Positions 11,401 through 21,592 of a stretch of DNA of 64,000 nucleotides are shown piece after piece. The position numbers and the translations under genes are program-made. Below the pieces are notes generated by a model. The model saw nothing but the letters and a program-made list of their open reading frames with translations, was not told the DNA's origin and ran no database searches. Source of the DNA: Absidia repens (taxonomy: Eukaryota > Mucoromycota > Mucoromycetes > Mucorales > Cunninghamellaceae); contig MCGE01000017.1 in the NCBI GenBank assembly GCA_002105175.1, positions 1 through 64,000 on the forward strand. Reading direction: 5' to 3'. Numbering within the stretch: the first letter of the stretch is position 1; every line of letters starts with the position of its first letter.

Positions 11401-13220
11401 TGATATTCATTGTTCGCATTATCCGCATACTGCATAGCTTCAAATCTATGTTTATGTTCTTTGCCATTATATCTGATATTCAACACTTCTGTGTAACCTA
11501 ATCTTTTTAATTGTGGAGTCGATGCTAGAGTTATAAGACCTTCAGCCTTTTGTACAACAAAATTTTTATTAACCAAAAAACTGTGACTAATACTACTGAA
11601 ATTTGAGCCAGTATCTACCAAGGCATATAGGCAATTGTTTTCTATAATAATAGGAACAATAAATGAGTCATCGTCTAGTTTTGCCTCTTCAGTATTTTTC
11701 TTAGTCATCTTACATTGCATGTTGTCTTTCCTGTCAATCTCCATGGCATTCCAATCTACTGAGCCATCCAGCGCAACTAAGTCTTCTACGACTTCTTCAC
11801 GGAGTTTTCTTTCCACTTCTTCCTTGATTCTGGCTCTATACGCCAGTCTTCCTTCTGCTGTGGAGCATTCATCATCAGAGGGGCTTGCTTCCATCGGTAC
11901 TTCTTCTTGTACCGGGGCCTTTTCCTTGCGTCGTGCCATACGCATCTTGAATTCCCTGTTGTGCTGGTTACGGTGGTCCACGTATTCTTGGCACTTGTGT
12001 CCAGGTGCCCACTTGCTTTTGCAATGGAAGCATAGACTTTCCCTACGACATCTTTGCTTTTCTTCGGATTCACCGGAGTAATCCCTCTTCTTGAATGTTT
12101 GGTTCTTGTCCTGTCTGCGTGGTGCAGGTCGGATTCGTCCTCCAGCTTCATGACCGTGGCTGTTGTGGCCAAAATGTCTTCTTTGGCTGTTTCGTCGGCC
12201 AGCATCACGAGATCCCTCAGCTGGGTATCCCCTACCATTCATCTTGGTTGGCGTGGCGTACTTACTATTCATCAAGCCGCCATATCCCAGGACACCTTGC
12301 TTGCCCACACAAAGAATGGGAGCCACTTCTGCCAAGAATGCCACATTCATCGGTGGTCTTACTTCGCTTCCAGTGCTAGCGTTAGACAGTCGGATCTTGT
12401 CCGAAAAATCACCATAGCAGTCATCCATGATTTGTAACAGAATGTTGCCATACGTCACTGAGTCGGGTACCACAGCGTCACGCATCCGCATTCTGAAACG
12501 ATCGATGAAATCAACCGGTTCTTCACCTGTACGGGGTGTCATACTCATCAGTTGCTGGAGATACACCGCTTCCATGCGTTCACCTTTGTATTTCCTGATC
12601 ACCATCTGCTTGGCTTCTGACCACGAAAATTTCTTGCCCATGATACTTTGCTGGTACCAAGTGGTCTTGTCATTTGAGTGCATAACAGCATTGATAAGAC
12701 AAGCTTCCCAATGCTTTTCCAAATCGAGCCCATTCTGATTCACTACAATCATTTCGAAGGTAGTCAAGAATCGGTCAATATTCTCATGCACAATATTGCC
12801 CTCTTGTACGTCCACATCTCCAGGGAGCTGCAACAAGGGGATGTTTCTGGGGATAACAACCTTTTCATCCTGGTTTTTCTTTCCCGTTTGTTCCCTTTCT
12901 TCCTTCATTTCCTTTAATTGCTCACGCAACTTCAGGGTCTTGGCATGCAACTCGTCATAACGTTGCTGTTCGCCTTCATTGTTCATGGCATCGTGCATTT
13001 CAACCAATGTACGTGCATACGTCTTTCTGGTTGCTGCAATGCTTTTATCCAGCAAAGACAACAAAACTTCTTCAGACACATCATCTTCATTTTCCAATGA
13101 AACATCATCTAGTTTCACTTCACCAGTGGCCAAACTGCCCTGGTCGCACTCCATTTCATCATAAGGAGTGACAGCTTCTACTTCTTGAGCTGATTTCTTG
13201 TTTTGAATAGTATAAACCAT
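8484..13220 (-). CDS. Ty3/Gypsy Gag-Pol polyprotein
   Basis: An uninterrupted 1578-residue frame from ATG at 13218-13220. Gag occupies about residues 1-395. A zinc knuckle follows at 397-410 (CFHCKSKWAPGHKC, the W-PGHKC type of plant and fungal Gypsy elements). The aspartic protease DTG is at 536-538. Reverse transcriptase spans about 700-905 with FIDD catalytic aspartates at 857-858. RNase H spans about 1000-1110 (TDAS, RELLA, TDHRAL). Integrase has an HHCC finger at about 1204-1246 and D1273, D1332, E1368 with exact D-D(35)E spacing. A GPY/F-like module lies near 1509-1520. The frame ends inside a chromodomain (LEEILEERG...EYKVK then TAG). Gag and Pol are in one frame, so no frameshift is needed. 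It makes the particle protein and enzymes for cytoplasmic reverse transcription and integration. Confidence 0.97.
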   Translation of the reverse strand: MVYTIQNKKSAQEVEAVTPYDEMECDQGSLATGEVKLDDVSLENEDDVSEEVLLSLLDKSIAATRKTYARTLVEMHDAMNNEGEQQRYDELHAKTLKLREQLKEMKEEREQTGKKNQDEKVVIPRNIPLLQLPGDVDVQEGNIVHENIDRFLTTFEMIVVNQNGLDLEKHWEACLINAVMHSNDKTTWYQQSIMGKKFSWSEAKQMVIRKYKGERMEAVYLQQLMSMTPRTGEEPVDFIDRFRMRMRDAVVPDSVTYGNILLQIMDDCYGDFSDKIRLSNASTGSEVRPPMNVAFLAEVAPILCVGKQGVLGYGGLMNSKYATPTKMNGRGYPAEGSRDAGRRNSQRRHFGHNSHGHEAGGRIRPAPRRQDKNQTFKKRDYSGESEEKQRCRRESLCFHCKSKWAPGHKCQEYVDHRNQHNREFKMRMARRKEKAPVQEEVPMEASPSDDECSTAEGRLAYRARIKEEVERKLREEVVEDLVALDGSVDWNAMEIDRKDNMQCKMTKKNTEEAKLDDDSFIVPIIIENNCLYALVDTGSNFSSISHSFLVNKNFVVQKAEGLITLASTPQLKRLGYTEVLNIRYNGKEHKHRFEAMQYADNANNEYQCVIGTDLFGKLGMFITGLAVSFNDRNHFTFDDSLESDIPKPDESPAGTELDQKLFFSKIQQSIDLNQAIDKKSFCTIPESVVSLNTPEGQTCYRRQYPLPDKLMPLVDEAVSNWLEEGTVIKASVNNQWNSPLTLAPKKDADGKKSRKRPCLDPRHINNLLPDDKYPLPLIRDIFGTLNNAKVFSTLDLKTAFHRFKIEPRDQHKTTFTHRGIQYMFQGCPFGLKPLSSKFQRVTALILEHMDFATSFIDDIVVYSQDMDRHAEHVKCVIDKLTEVNLILNPDKCHFAQRTVHLLGFCVSEKGLSLDKRKVTNVQNWPVPKTGNDIEKFLGVVNYFRDHIPKVSVLTAPLDKLRKAKTLTGLWSQAQEKSFNDLKHILTLAPVIKYPHVNAPYYIATDASNTGIGAVLFQVIEKKIMHLGFFARALSASERNYSTTKRELLAIVFALHKFHKFLWGNPFTLFTDHRALKYIHTQKIANPMIINWLEIILQYNFTVAHIPGMDNVLPDALSRLFSVEKELEGDESDQPTIKKQYSAKRLEKMAGNYDDHFTPPIEERTKLVNLYHRTTALHVAQHLKQPEEVEVNLIDNLEKRKQILHKQHAFGHFGAVAMERAIHADGIHWPNIREDALNIVRNCKACMQYNIVRKGYNPLASITATMPGDHWAIDLAGPMDLTHKGNTFIMVMVDVCTKYTLLKAIPDKTSQTIGEKLVEIFCTFGFPKTLQSDNGTEFVNSTIKQITKTNKIDHRLISAYHPRGNGVAENKVKITKETLAKEMVGKGEDWDQYLPAVQLAMNAQPVNLTNSAPFALMFARKLNTFKDYNNAKDKTLLTEEESVLEGRLEVSRRIKDMADIVIPAIVQRTKEVRETAQRQFDRKHRIKDFKPGSLVGLLTAKRNKKNEPRYTGPYKVIRKNNGGAYVLENMDGNRLNKHYPPSALKTISEDPDLEKDMRLVLEEILEERGNSQEKEYKVK

Positions 13221-13243
13221 GATAAAATATTCGTTTAAAAAAA

Positions 13244-13527
13244 TGTTAAGTGGGGTAGGATTTGTAGTAATAAAAATAACGAGAATAAAAATAAACGAGA
13301 TTTCGATATGGTTTTATTTTGTGCTGACCATCCCGTTATTTATAAGAAAAGCGGTGTTTGTATTGAGTAACGTGAAACTAGTGCTTATCATCCAGATGCC
13401 CCATTTAGATACTTGTTACGTATGTTCAGGAATTATCGTGACCAATTATTCCCATGGTCGTCCTTAATCCGTCTTTTATTATTCTGTTCATACTCAGATG
13501 GGTAGGTGTATTATTTCTGACACCACA
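13244..13527 (-). repeat. 5' LTR of the chromovirus
   Basis: 284 bp, appears identical to the 3' LTR. The ATG of gag-pol is only 24 bp beyond its inner edge. No clear tRNA-complementary primer site (TGG...) directly abuts it; the junction is a T-run followed by AAACGAATATTTT. Confidence 0.95.
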
Positions 13528-13532
13528 CTCAT
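13528..13532. repeat. target-site duplication CTCAT, right
   Basis: Matches 7667-7671 exactly. Confidence 0.95.
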
Positions 13533-14355
13533 TATAGAAAAGGAACCCCTCCTACTTTCTTCCATGTCCTTCTTTTTATACTTACAACATCAACATCATG
13601 CAACATAATCAGAACGGGGATTCCCCCCCTTTTTTTTTAGTAGGATAGCGACCCCCCTATTTTTACAGTAATTCAGATTTGTATCGTCGTGGCTCTCTTT
13701 TTTTTTTTAAAGCAGCGTCCACAGGTCAACCGTGATGACATAGCGATCCTCTTCTCATGATGCTTTTGCACTCAGTATATAGCGACTAGGTTGATTTAAT
13801 TTAACCCCGGCCCTGAATAGTTGTCATTCGTCGTAGAATAGAATAATTTATCCCACCTGTCCTTCCACTGTAGAATAGTTTGTCACTCGACGTAGAATTG
13901 CATCCTATTTCAATTTCCCTTGTATTATAGTTATTCTGCAATAAAAAAATATTTCTATTCATTCGATATATATCATCAATAGTTTATATCATACACTGTT
14001 TTCAAATGATATAAAGAGATTATTCTTTAAAGGTAGTTTGGTATGTATACCTACCTATTATCTACTCTCTTCACATATCAGGCGGAGGAACTCACCACTC
14101 TCCCTTTCTCTTAGACCCAGAAACCCCTCCCTTCCTACCATCAGAAATGTTGAACAATTAATATTGTGCTAATTTCGCTAATCTATTGAAGGGTAGGCTA
14201 ATATAATTAATATCGCAAAATAAATATAGTACACATGAGATCATACCACAAAAAAAAAAAGCAGTACTACAGTTACTCGACATTTACTTTCTCCATCTAT
14301 CTCCATCTATCTCTATCTATGTATAAAAGATTTACCGTCCACCACTAAGACTTTT
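13533..14355 (+). repeat. dispersed repeat family C, copy C1, and flanks
   Basis: About 13850-14140 matches the reverse complement of about 53190-53475. Shared blocks include TAGTTTGTCACTCGACGTAGAATTG, CTGCAATAAAAAAATA, a GGTAGTTTGGTATG-like stretch, then CTCACCACTC and CCCAGAAACCCCTCCC. The rest of 13533-14355 shows no gene. Confidence 0.7.
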
Positions 14356-14359
14356 TCAG

Positions 14360-15170
14360 CACCCACCTTTAATTAAATGACTAACAATTCTCTAGCCACG
14401 GATTTCCTTTTTAGCGCCCGCCAACGACAGCGTCTTTTCACTTTTCAGCGTCCAATTCTCTCCATACAGGTAGTTCATCTTTGTCTAGACCCTTTCTTTT
14501 CCAACCAGTCAAGCAGTAGTTCTCTTTTTAGGAACCAGAGCCAGTGCTTTTTCAACATCTCCAATTCCTTAACAAAAATAAAAAAACAGTGACAGGTTCG
14601 AATACAGCGCATAAAAGTAATAGAACTGCATGGAGACAAAAAGTAAAAGTGGCACTGTAAAAAAAAACATTTTATTTTAATACAATAGCTATCCTACATG
14701 CTAATAAAACTACCGCTATTATATCTAATCTACAGATGTATGCTATTTGTATGGGACGCCATATAAGCCATATTAAGCCAAACCAACAAGTTGTTTGAAG
14801 TACAGGTATATATAATATCACTGTAGAAAAAGCAAATTGCGTATCCCAAAACGATACTCGCTTTGCCCAGCAACGTAGATGTCGTCCAATTCATTCCGGA
14901 ATGGCTGTATATGACCATTTGAGCCCAACCCGATGATACCATTCCAAACCAGAAATATGTTAACTAAATCTTCTATCCAAAATGAAAAGGGTTTCCCATG
15001 TCCTTTGTCATGTCCTTTTTCAAAACCCCTCTAAATCTAACAAAAATCCCACTCCATGATCACCAGATCCTCGGAGGACGTTAATGAATATAAAAAAAAA
15101 GAAAGAAAAGAAAAAAAAAAAAAAAAGGAAAAATCTTCATGAACGGTGTTTAAAAAACCCAAGTTTAGGT
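14360..15170 (-). repeat. long composite family A copy (A3)
   Basis: Shares extended similarity with 24890-26040. On the plus strand there is a left module of TTTTCAGC/ACTTTTCAGCG-type repeats and TTCTCTTTTTAGGAACCAGAG. The family A unit proper follows, with minus-strand AATAAAATG near 14670-14683 and the core GGGAAACCCTTTTCATTTTG near 14980-14999. Between these lies a module absent from short copies (14730-14942). The two long copies share a minus-strand frame containing TSNNLLVWLN. Confidence 0.7.
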
Positions 15171-16064
15171 CGCATTTTCGCCATGCTCATGCAAAGCAAG
15201 GCATGGACAGTCGCCAACACACATATTACTATACGAACCCATTCTCCTATTAATGATTTTCATTGTTAAAACCTGATAATATTTCTAATTTTCAATTCGT
15301 AAAAGAAAGGTGAAGAGATAAATGTGGTTTGCAATCATCATTCTCCTTAAACACAATTGAAATGCATGGTTGTTGTGAAACGAAAAGTTCAATTCAACGA
15401 AAAATCAACAACAGGAAGCTGACTAGAACTTCTTTTTTTCTGGGGGGAGTGGAAAAGAGGAGTCGAGGACAAGAAAAGAAAATAAACAAATAATTTCCAT
15501 ATTTGATTATAGATCGAGAACAATAAATTGTATGATTGATCAGCATTTTGTAAATTGGGTAGCCATATACATTTAAGGTTGATGATGGTTGGGTGATGTG
15601 TTAGTATAGTAATAAAAAGGATGGCTGTTGTTGTTGTTGTCAATATAAAAAAAAATGCACCTTGGGCTAAAAAGGTATGATTCACATTGCGGTGGTACAC
15701 AAATGTTAGAGATGGAGATAGCGTGAGTATGTTTGTTTGTCGTAGTTGATTGAGTCTAAAAAAATCATCTTCAGGGGAAGACTTTTTTTTGGGCGGAGAA
15801 CTTGTAGTGACACAGTCTAAGAAAGAAAATGTGGACAATGAAAAAAAAAAGTTCCGAGACCTTGGGGGGGGGGAGAAACGAAGAAGACCAAGAAAGAAAA
15901 TCAGGGATGATGGGGGGTGCTTGATGAACTAAAAAAAAAAAAAAAAGGGATTTCGAGCACTTGAATCCATATAGAAAGCCTGAACTTAAAAAAAATGATA
16001 TAAATATCAATGAGAATTTTGCTATCTTCGTTAAATTCCACCTTTTATTTTCCATACAACAATT
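15171..16064. other. intergenic / cyclin gene promoter region
   Basis: Low-complexity A-, T- and G-runs. A 149-residue minus-strand open frame at 15389-15838 has biased composition and no recognisable motif, so it is not called. Confidence 0.5.
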
Positions 16065-17115
16065 ATGACGACGACAACACCAAATACCATGATTTCTTTA
16101 CTCTCATGCTCGAATACAAATCAATTAGCGGATTTCTGTGCTTTAGCTGTTCCCTCCATCTGGGGACCTTTAAAACAGCAGTCAATGAAACGAACAATTG
16201 CTTTTAAACAATTCTGTCAAAAAGTGATAAAAGCTACTCAAATTTCTTATGCTTGTATTGTACTTGGATTATATTATATTCATCGACTACGATCAGCCTA
16301 TCCTTATATTCATGCTTCTATTGGTTCTGAAATTCGTTTATTTACCACTGCACTTGTACTAGCCAATAAATACTTGGACGATAACACATTCACAAATAAG
16401 GTACAACACAATGGAATATATACACTGTATATATCGGAGTGTGAACATCCTCAATAACTTTTTTATTTTTTTTATTTAGACGTGGTCCGAAGTATCTAGT
16501 ATTCCAATATCAGAATTGAATATTATGGAAATGGAATTTTTATCAGCATTACATTACAACATACATCTGCCTCATGATCAGTATTTCCAATGGGTTGGTC
16601 AATGTCAACAATGGATTTTACCAACAATCATGCAAATTAAGGCACAAACAAATTCAACTCCGACATCCCCTCTTACACCAACCATGAAACGATCCTACCA
16701 AGATACAGTTGATGATCACTATCAAACTCAAGTACAAAATAATAAAAGACGATCAACTTATTGTCCACCAGCACCACCAGCACCACCACCATCATCATCA
16801 TCGTCGTCATCATCATCATTATCAACGCCCGTCAATACCAAAATGCCATATACACCACCGGAATCATTTCAACCGTTCCCTATTGCTTATTCTACACCTT
16901 CCACTTGTTATCCTACACCAAACTATACCAATGATGATCAATTTTGTCGTCCTATTTTAAGCTGGTCTTCTTCTACATCGTCATCAACATCATCAACATC
17001 ATCATTTTCTTTTTATCCACCTCGTTCCTCCTATTCTCATGTTTCTTCGGCTTTCTCGGCTCCTATGCCTGCTTCTTTACTGGAAACAAGGGTGCACCGT
17101 TTAGAAATTGATTAA
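16065..17115 (+). CDS. Pho80/Pcl-like cyclin
   Basis: Two exons, 16065-16400 and 16480-17115, encoding 323 residues. Exon 1 gives most of the cyclin box (TTALVLANKYLDDNTFTNK) and exon 2 completes it (TWSEVSSIPISELNIMEMEF, then LHYNIHLPHDQYFQWV). This arrangement, including NKYLDD and a conserved FL..L.Y.L block, is that of fungal Pho80/Pcl/Clg1 cyclins. These bind a Pho85-type kinase and target it to substrates in phosphate, cell-cycle or polarity control. The C-terminal half is a disordered Ser/Pro/Thr-rich tail with poly-Ser tracts. Start at 16065 is the first ATG that leads into the cyclin box. The intron (79 nt, GTACAA donor) has a weak donor but exact frame. Which Pcl subgroup it belongs to cannot be decided by eye. 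Confidence 0.85.
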
Positions 17116-19560
17116 AAAAAAAAAAAGACAAGCTTCAATCCACATGATTCATATTTTCCTCCTCTTTAGTACAGTATGCAAAAGGGGGGGGGAGAATGAT
17201 CCAAAGGGGAGAAGAAGAAGGAGATTCAACGGCCTTCTTATTTTTTTTTTTCTTCTGCATGGATTTTTTTTTTTTATTGTCACAATCATATCAAGCATTG
17301 TATATTTAAATATTCTACACTTCTCATACTTTTTATACAAATATACAGGCATACATATACATACATTATACATAGCTCTCATAATAAAGATTATTTCCCA
17401 TTTGTACATATCATCATTTTTGGTTGGGTCTCTAGCTGTCAAATCGAAATTTAAAAAAAAAAATGAAACAAGTTTTTTGCTTCCCAATTTTTTTTTCTCG
17501 GTCAATAATATAACCGACATCACCAAACAAAAAAGAAAACAAAAACAAATTTTTTTTTTTTTTTGGATTTCGAAAGATTTAATGGAGTGGAGTGCCAAAA
17601 GTGAAATTCCGCGTTTCATTTTATGACATGCTTCAGTACTGGGTTTCTTTTTTTGAAAGTGACACTCACTATTAGGACCAGTGATGTTAATGAAACCATC
17701 CCTAAAAGGTAATGTCAGCGCGCTATTTTATCTATTTTTTTTTTCTGTTTCCCCAATCCTAAGAAGGAGACCAAAAAAAAAAAAAAAAGTGAGCGAGTCA
17801 TCCATCGAGGGGGGGGGGTGGAGGAAGGGCAAGTTCTGCTGGTACAACCGAGACCAATCTGCTGCATTCCTTTCCTTTGGATGTATGTGTGTGAAATATA
17901 CGTTCGGGCCTTCATGTTTCATTGAAATAGAACAAATGACGATGTGTGTATGATTTCGATGATGAGTCGGAGAGCCGCGCCAAGAAAAGAAAAGCCAACT
18001 AAAAAGGCACCAATGATTTTCATGCCATGTTGATCGACACACGCTCCTACACACATTTTTTACTCTCTCACACACACATTCTACCTATAATTATGATAGA
18101 GATACAAAATATAATATATCATTTGTAGACTAAAGTTTTTGCGTTACTCTTTTTTTTTTTTTTTTTTTTTGCAACTCACGTGGAGTAACCAGATGTTGAA
18201 ATCATCATCCTTACAGGAGGTTACACATCAGCCCCACTTGAAGGATGCAGGAATTCATAGCCATAACGATGAGGAGTACAAACTACTTCTAGAGCCCAGT
18301 TCATCAAATGCGAACCAGAAGAAAAAAAAAAGTAGGTTTTTCAAATACCGGGAGGGGAGCACAGTTTTTTTTTTTTTTTTTTTTTTTGCGCTTCTGCCTA
18401 AATCATCACCATAACGCCGCTCGGGCTTTTCAATTCGTTTATCAGATTTTGGGGGAACAGGGAAAAGACCTGATTTAAAAAAAAAGGGGAGCAGCGGCGG
18501 AGTTGTAATCTTCCACTCGATATTAAATACAGGTTATTCACTTTCAATTGAGACGTTCACAAAAATAAAATTGGAATTGGGGATCTGCTTACTTCTAATT
18601 TTTTTTTTTTATTTCACAACATCTGAAAAATTCCAGCAGCGTGTCTCTCAAAAAAAACAAACACTCATCTCAATTTTTAATCCCCGTCGTCCGAAACTGA
18701 ACGCAAAACTAATAGCTCCCTCCTCCCCCCAATTTCATGAGCTGACATGATAATGGAACAAAACCAGCCAACTATACATTGCATCAAATATCAGTGATTT
18801 TTCTAATGTTCATCCACGTGCTGAGTAGAGGAAATGATGCTTTTTTTTTTGGTATCACAATTCCTCCACCGCTGAATTTGTTGGGGGAGAAGTAGTGTGA
18901 AAGAATATCTTTATTATTCCGAATATATTTAGTGACACTTGACTTTTTAGACAAAGAGATTAAACTAGTAGGGTTAAAGTTTCATGCAATCACTTTTTTT
19001 TTTTTTTTTTTTTGTCGGATCTACGAAAGTTATTTATGGCAAAGGAAAGCAAAAATAACTGAGATGCTAAGGAGGAAAGAGAAAAGGCTGAATAATTACA
19101 AAATGGTCATCAGGAGAATATAATTTAACGTATGATTGTTTTATTTTGTGTTTATATTTCTTGGTAAATGAGTTAATCGTATGGTGCAAGGGGGGCTGAG
19201 TGTGTATGCTAGAGGAGTGGAATAAAACAGAGTGATCCTAAGGAGTGGGTTGCTACATAATCCAAACATCAAACCGACGACCGGAGTCTACCAGGTGATA
19301 CAACTATATTCATCCAAACAACATTAAGGGGTACATTGCCAAAAAAAAAAAAAAATACATACACAAAGAAACACATGCGCCAAATTATAACAAGATGTCT
19401 ATAATGTTTTTGTCTGTGAGTTCAATTTGGGCGTGGGTCATTACATCATATATATCAAAGTCATCAACATCACAATATAATAATAATAATAAAACAAAAC
19501 CAAGCAAAAAAGAATGGTTTTTTATTTCTAAACAATCAAATCATAAAGGTATCTAGTATA
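17116..19560. other. intergenic, low-complexity
   Basis: Many A/T and G homopolymers (T runs near 18150, 18365 and 18990). Open frames at 17108-17626 and 18139-18414 are carried by poly-Phe/Lys from homopolymers. A segment at 18193-18330 could encode MLKSSSLQEVTHQ and following, but no gene structure is supported. Confidence 0.5.
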
Positions 19561-19639
19561 ATATTTTAAACGGTCCAACGGTATTTTGACCAACCATCAT
19601 TTTTCCAGGGGCACCACCTTGTAACTTGATATCCACATA

Positions 19640-21015
19640 ATTTAGCCTTGTTGTTAGAGAGAAGTGGATGGAAAGAAGGTCGGGGTCCGTTTAATGATAC
19701 CAACACGAGCAGATGATGATGATGGTGAGAATAATGGCTGTCCGTTATCAAGATGTTCAATAAAGTCCACCATTGTTTCTGTTTTGCCTTGACCTTGGTC
19801 ATACGTTGCAATCCATTCACATTCAAAGATATAAGGTTTTCGATCCCATATTGCTGTCGGTAATGAAATCATAGCTGGAGAGCGGCCAAACCAAATAGCC
19901 TGCACATTTAAAAAAAGGAGATTTATCGTTAGTCACTTTTCTTTTTCAACACTATTACCATTGACTTACTGAGATGCACCGGAGACTGATAAACCAGGAA
20001 TTAGATCGAGGATGTGTCACAATCCCGTTCTTGCTTTTACCCGACTTGATGTGTACCTTGCTGCTATCGTTGACTTTCTGACCTGACGAGCACATCTAGC
20101 GGTTTTTGAAGATCAGATTAATGATATCCGCCCGTCGTTCCATTTTGTTATTATTTTTTCCAACTCTTTCCTTTTTTTCTCTTTCTTACCATTCAAAGCA
20201 TATATGTTGATTTGGCATTCAATATAATTGTGAGCGTAGGAAAACCATCCTTTATCACCTTTATTCCCTTCGTTTCAGTGTCAGCCTAGAAAAAAAAAAA
20301 GTCAAGTTAATCTACATGGTCTTTTCCCCTTTTCCTTTTTCATACTATTTTACGTTGGTAATTTCAATTTTTATCCCTTGGAGGAGCTGCTGAGTATCTA
20401 GATTTGGGAGTACGTTGATGAGCAATCAGTCCAAGATATGAAAACACGCAGATCTGATCCTGAAGTCTTGAGGCGATATCGCATGACCAAACTAAAAGCA
20501 CCAGAAGATAATCGCATCTCAAGAACGTTCCCATCCAAAACATAATCGTCATAGGGGCTTTCCATAGAAGGAGATAGAGCTATAGGAGGTACTGGAGCTG
20601 TTTCTTCTAGAAAAAGAACCCCACCCCTTCAAATTCATTAGCTTCCCTAAACCCTAACGTTTTCTATATGTTAACTTACTTTTGTTCTGCCGCTGAGTTG
20701 GAAGTTCATGACCCTTGACCTGTTGATCTTCAGGCAGCCGCACATTGACTATTTTGTCATCTTCAGCCAGCAAAGCAAACAACGAGTTAGCCGCTTCCAT
20801 TTGCCCATCTTCAAGCTACAATTGTCGTCATGGTCGTTATCAGTATAGCTTCACTTTTCCCTTGTCCCTTATCCTTTTATGTCTACGTCTTACCGCAATC
20901 TTTGGAAGAACTTTTTTTTTTGGTCCTTTATAGAGTGTCTGCCAACATAAGAGAACTCATGGATAGTAAATTGAATTTCATGCCGTCCTATCGAAATGTT
21001 ATGCTGTCCAGACAT
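19640..21015 (-). pseudogene. multi-exon gene of unknown function, frame-damaged or mis-assembled
   Basis: ATG at 21013-21015 opens MSGQHNISIGRHEIQFTIHE. GT-AG introns link exons 21015-20894, 20815-20680 (LEDGQMEAANSLFALLAEDD), 20606-20354 (ETAPVPPIALSPSMES, then VLEMRLSSGAFSLVMRYRLK) and one starting at 20285 (ADTETKGIKVIKDGF). Downstream, SGQKVNDSSKVHIKSGKSKN (about 20080-19990) and FGRSPAMISLPTAIWDRKPY (about 19895-19835) also look coding. The frame breaks at three points: an A-run at 20912-20921, a CCC run (GGG on the plus strand) near 20406, and around 20215. A TAG also precedes MCSSGQKV near 20098. No family was recognised. Either homopolymer errors in the assembly or a decaying gene could explain this. 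Confidence 0.45.
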
Positions 21016-21592
21016 GTGAAGAAGACCTTACTGAGAAAAAAAAAAAAAACCATTCAGTTAACGTTTTTTATTTTGCCTGACCGTCTTGGCAATCTTATGC
21101 CTATTTGATCCATCCAACCATTTCCTGTGTTAAAAAACTTTTTACCCTTACCTACAGTCAACGTTTTGTTTCGACATGACAGATAATTTGGAAGTAAAAT
21201 GCAGGGTGGCTAAAAAAAAGTGGGGGGGGGTGAAAGAAAAAGGAAAAATGAAAAATAGCCGGAGCTAGAAAAGGAAGCCTGAAAAACTGAGCCACAAGAA
21301 AGGTGCAGATCCATGAAATAACATGAGAAAATATTGAGACAGTGCAAGAAAACGTATAATCAGCTTGATGATCATATTGCTTCAGCATGCATAAAGCGAC
21401 TGGGATAACTTCAATTTTTTTTTATGTCATGTTCTGCTGTCGCGAAATAAATCGATTCTATACCGCACCGAGAAAATGTGATACGGACTTTTAAAACGAG
21501 GTTAATTTGCATTAAATTTATTACTGGGGTAGATAAAAAATGAAAAAAAAACTTGGTTATAGCTAAATGTAAAATAAACAAAATTTCTAAAA

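Larger units (their letters stand above)
7672..13527 (-). mobile_element. complete Ty3/Gypsy chromovirus LTR retrotransposon
   Basis: A 5856-bp element bounded by two 284-bp direct repeats starting TG and ending CA, flanked by the perfect 5-bp duplication CTCAT. The single long gag-pol frame is on the minus strand, so the 5' LTR is at 13244-13527 and the 3' LTR at 7672-7955. A purine-rich tract (GGAGGGGGATGA, minus strand) abuts the 3' LTR. Domain order gag, protease, reverse transcriptase, RNase H, integrase, C-terminal chromodomain identifies Ty3/Gypsy chromoviruses. The LTRs look identical by eye, which implies recent insertion. The only break found is a TAG in the chromodomain. Confidence 0.97.

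Noticed and set aside
11635..12738. Several 80-150 residue plus-strand frames
   Set aside because: Antisense shadows of the gag-pol frame.
14591..14612. GGTTCGAATAC, like a tRNA B box
   Set aside because: No pairing T-stem, no A box or acceptor stem around it; the matching place in copy A5 lacks the motif.
14730..14942. 70-residue frame with TSNNLLVWLN shared with 25580-25852
   Set aside because: Over about 27 aligned codons I counted 3 silent and 7 replacement changes, so there is no sign of purifying selection; kept as a repeat module, not a gene.
16709..16960. 83-residue His-rich frame
   Set aside because: Frame shadow of the Ser/Pro repeats in the cyclin gene.
17108..17626. 172- and 156-residue open frames on both strands
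   Set aside because: Driven by A/T and G homopolymers; poly-Phe/Lys composition, no motif and no splice logic.
20641..20660. CCCTAAACCCTAA, telomere-like
   Set aside because: Only two units; too short to claim an interstitial telomere.
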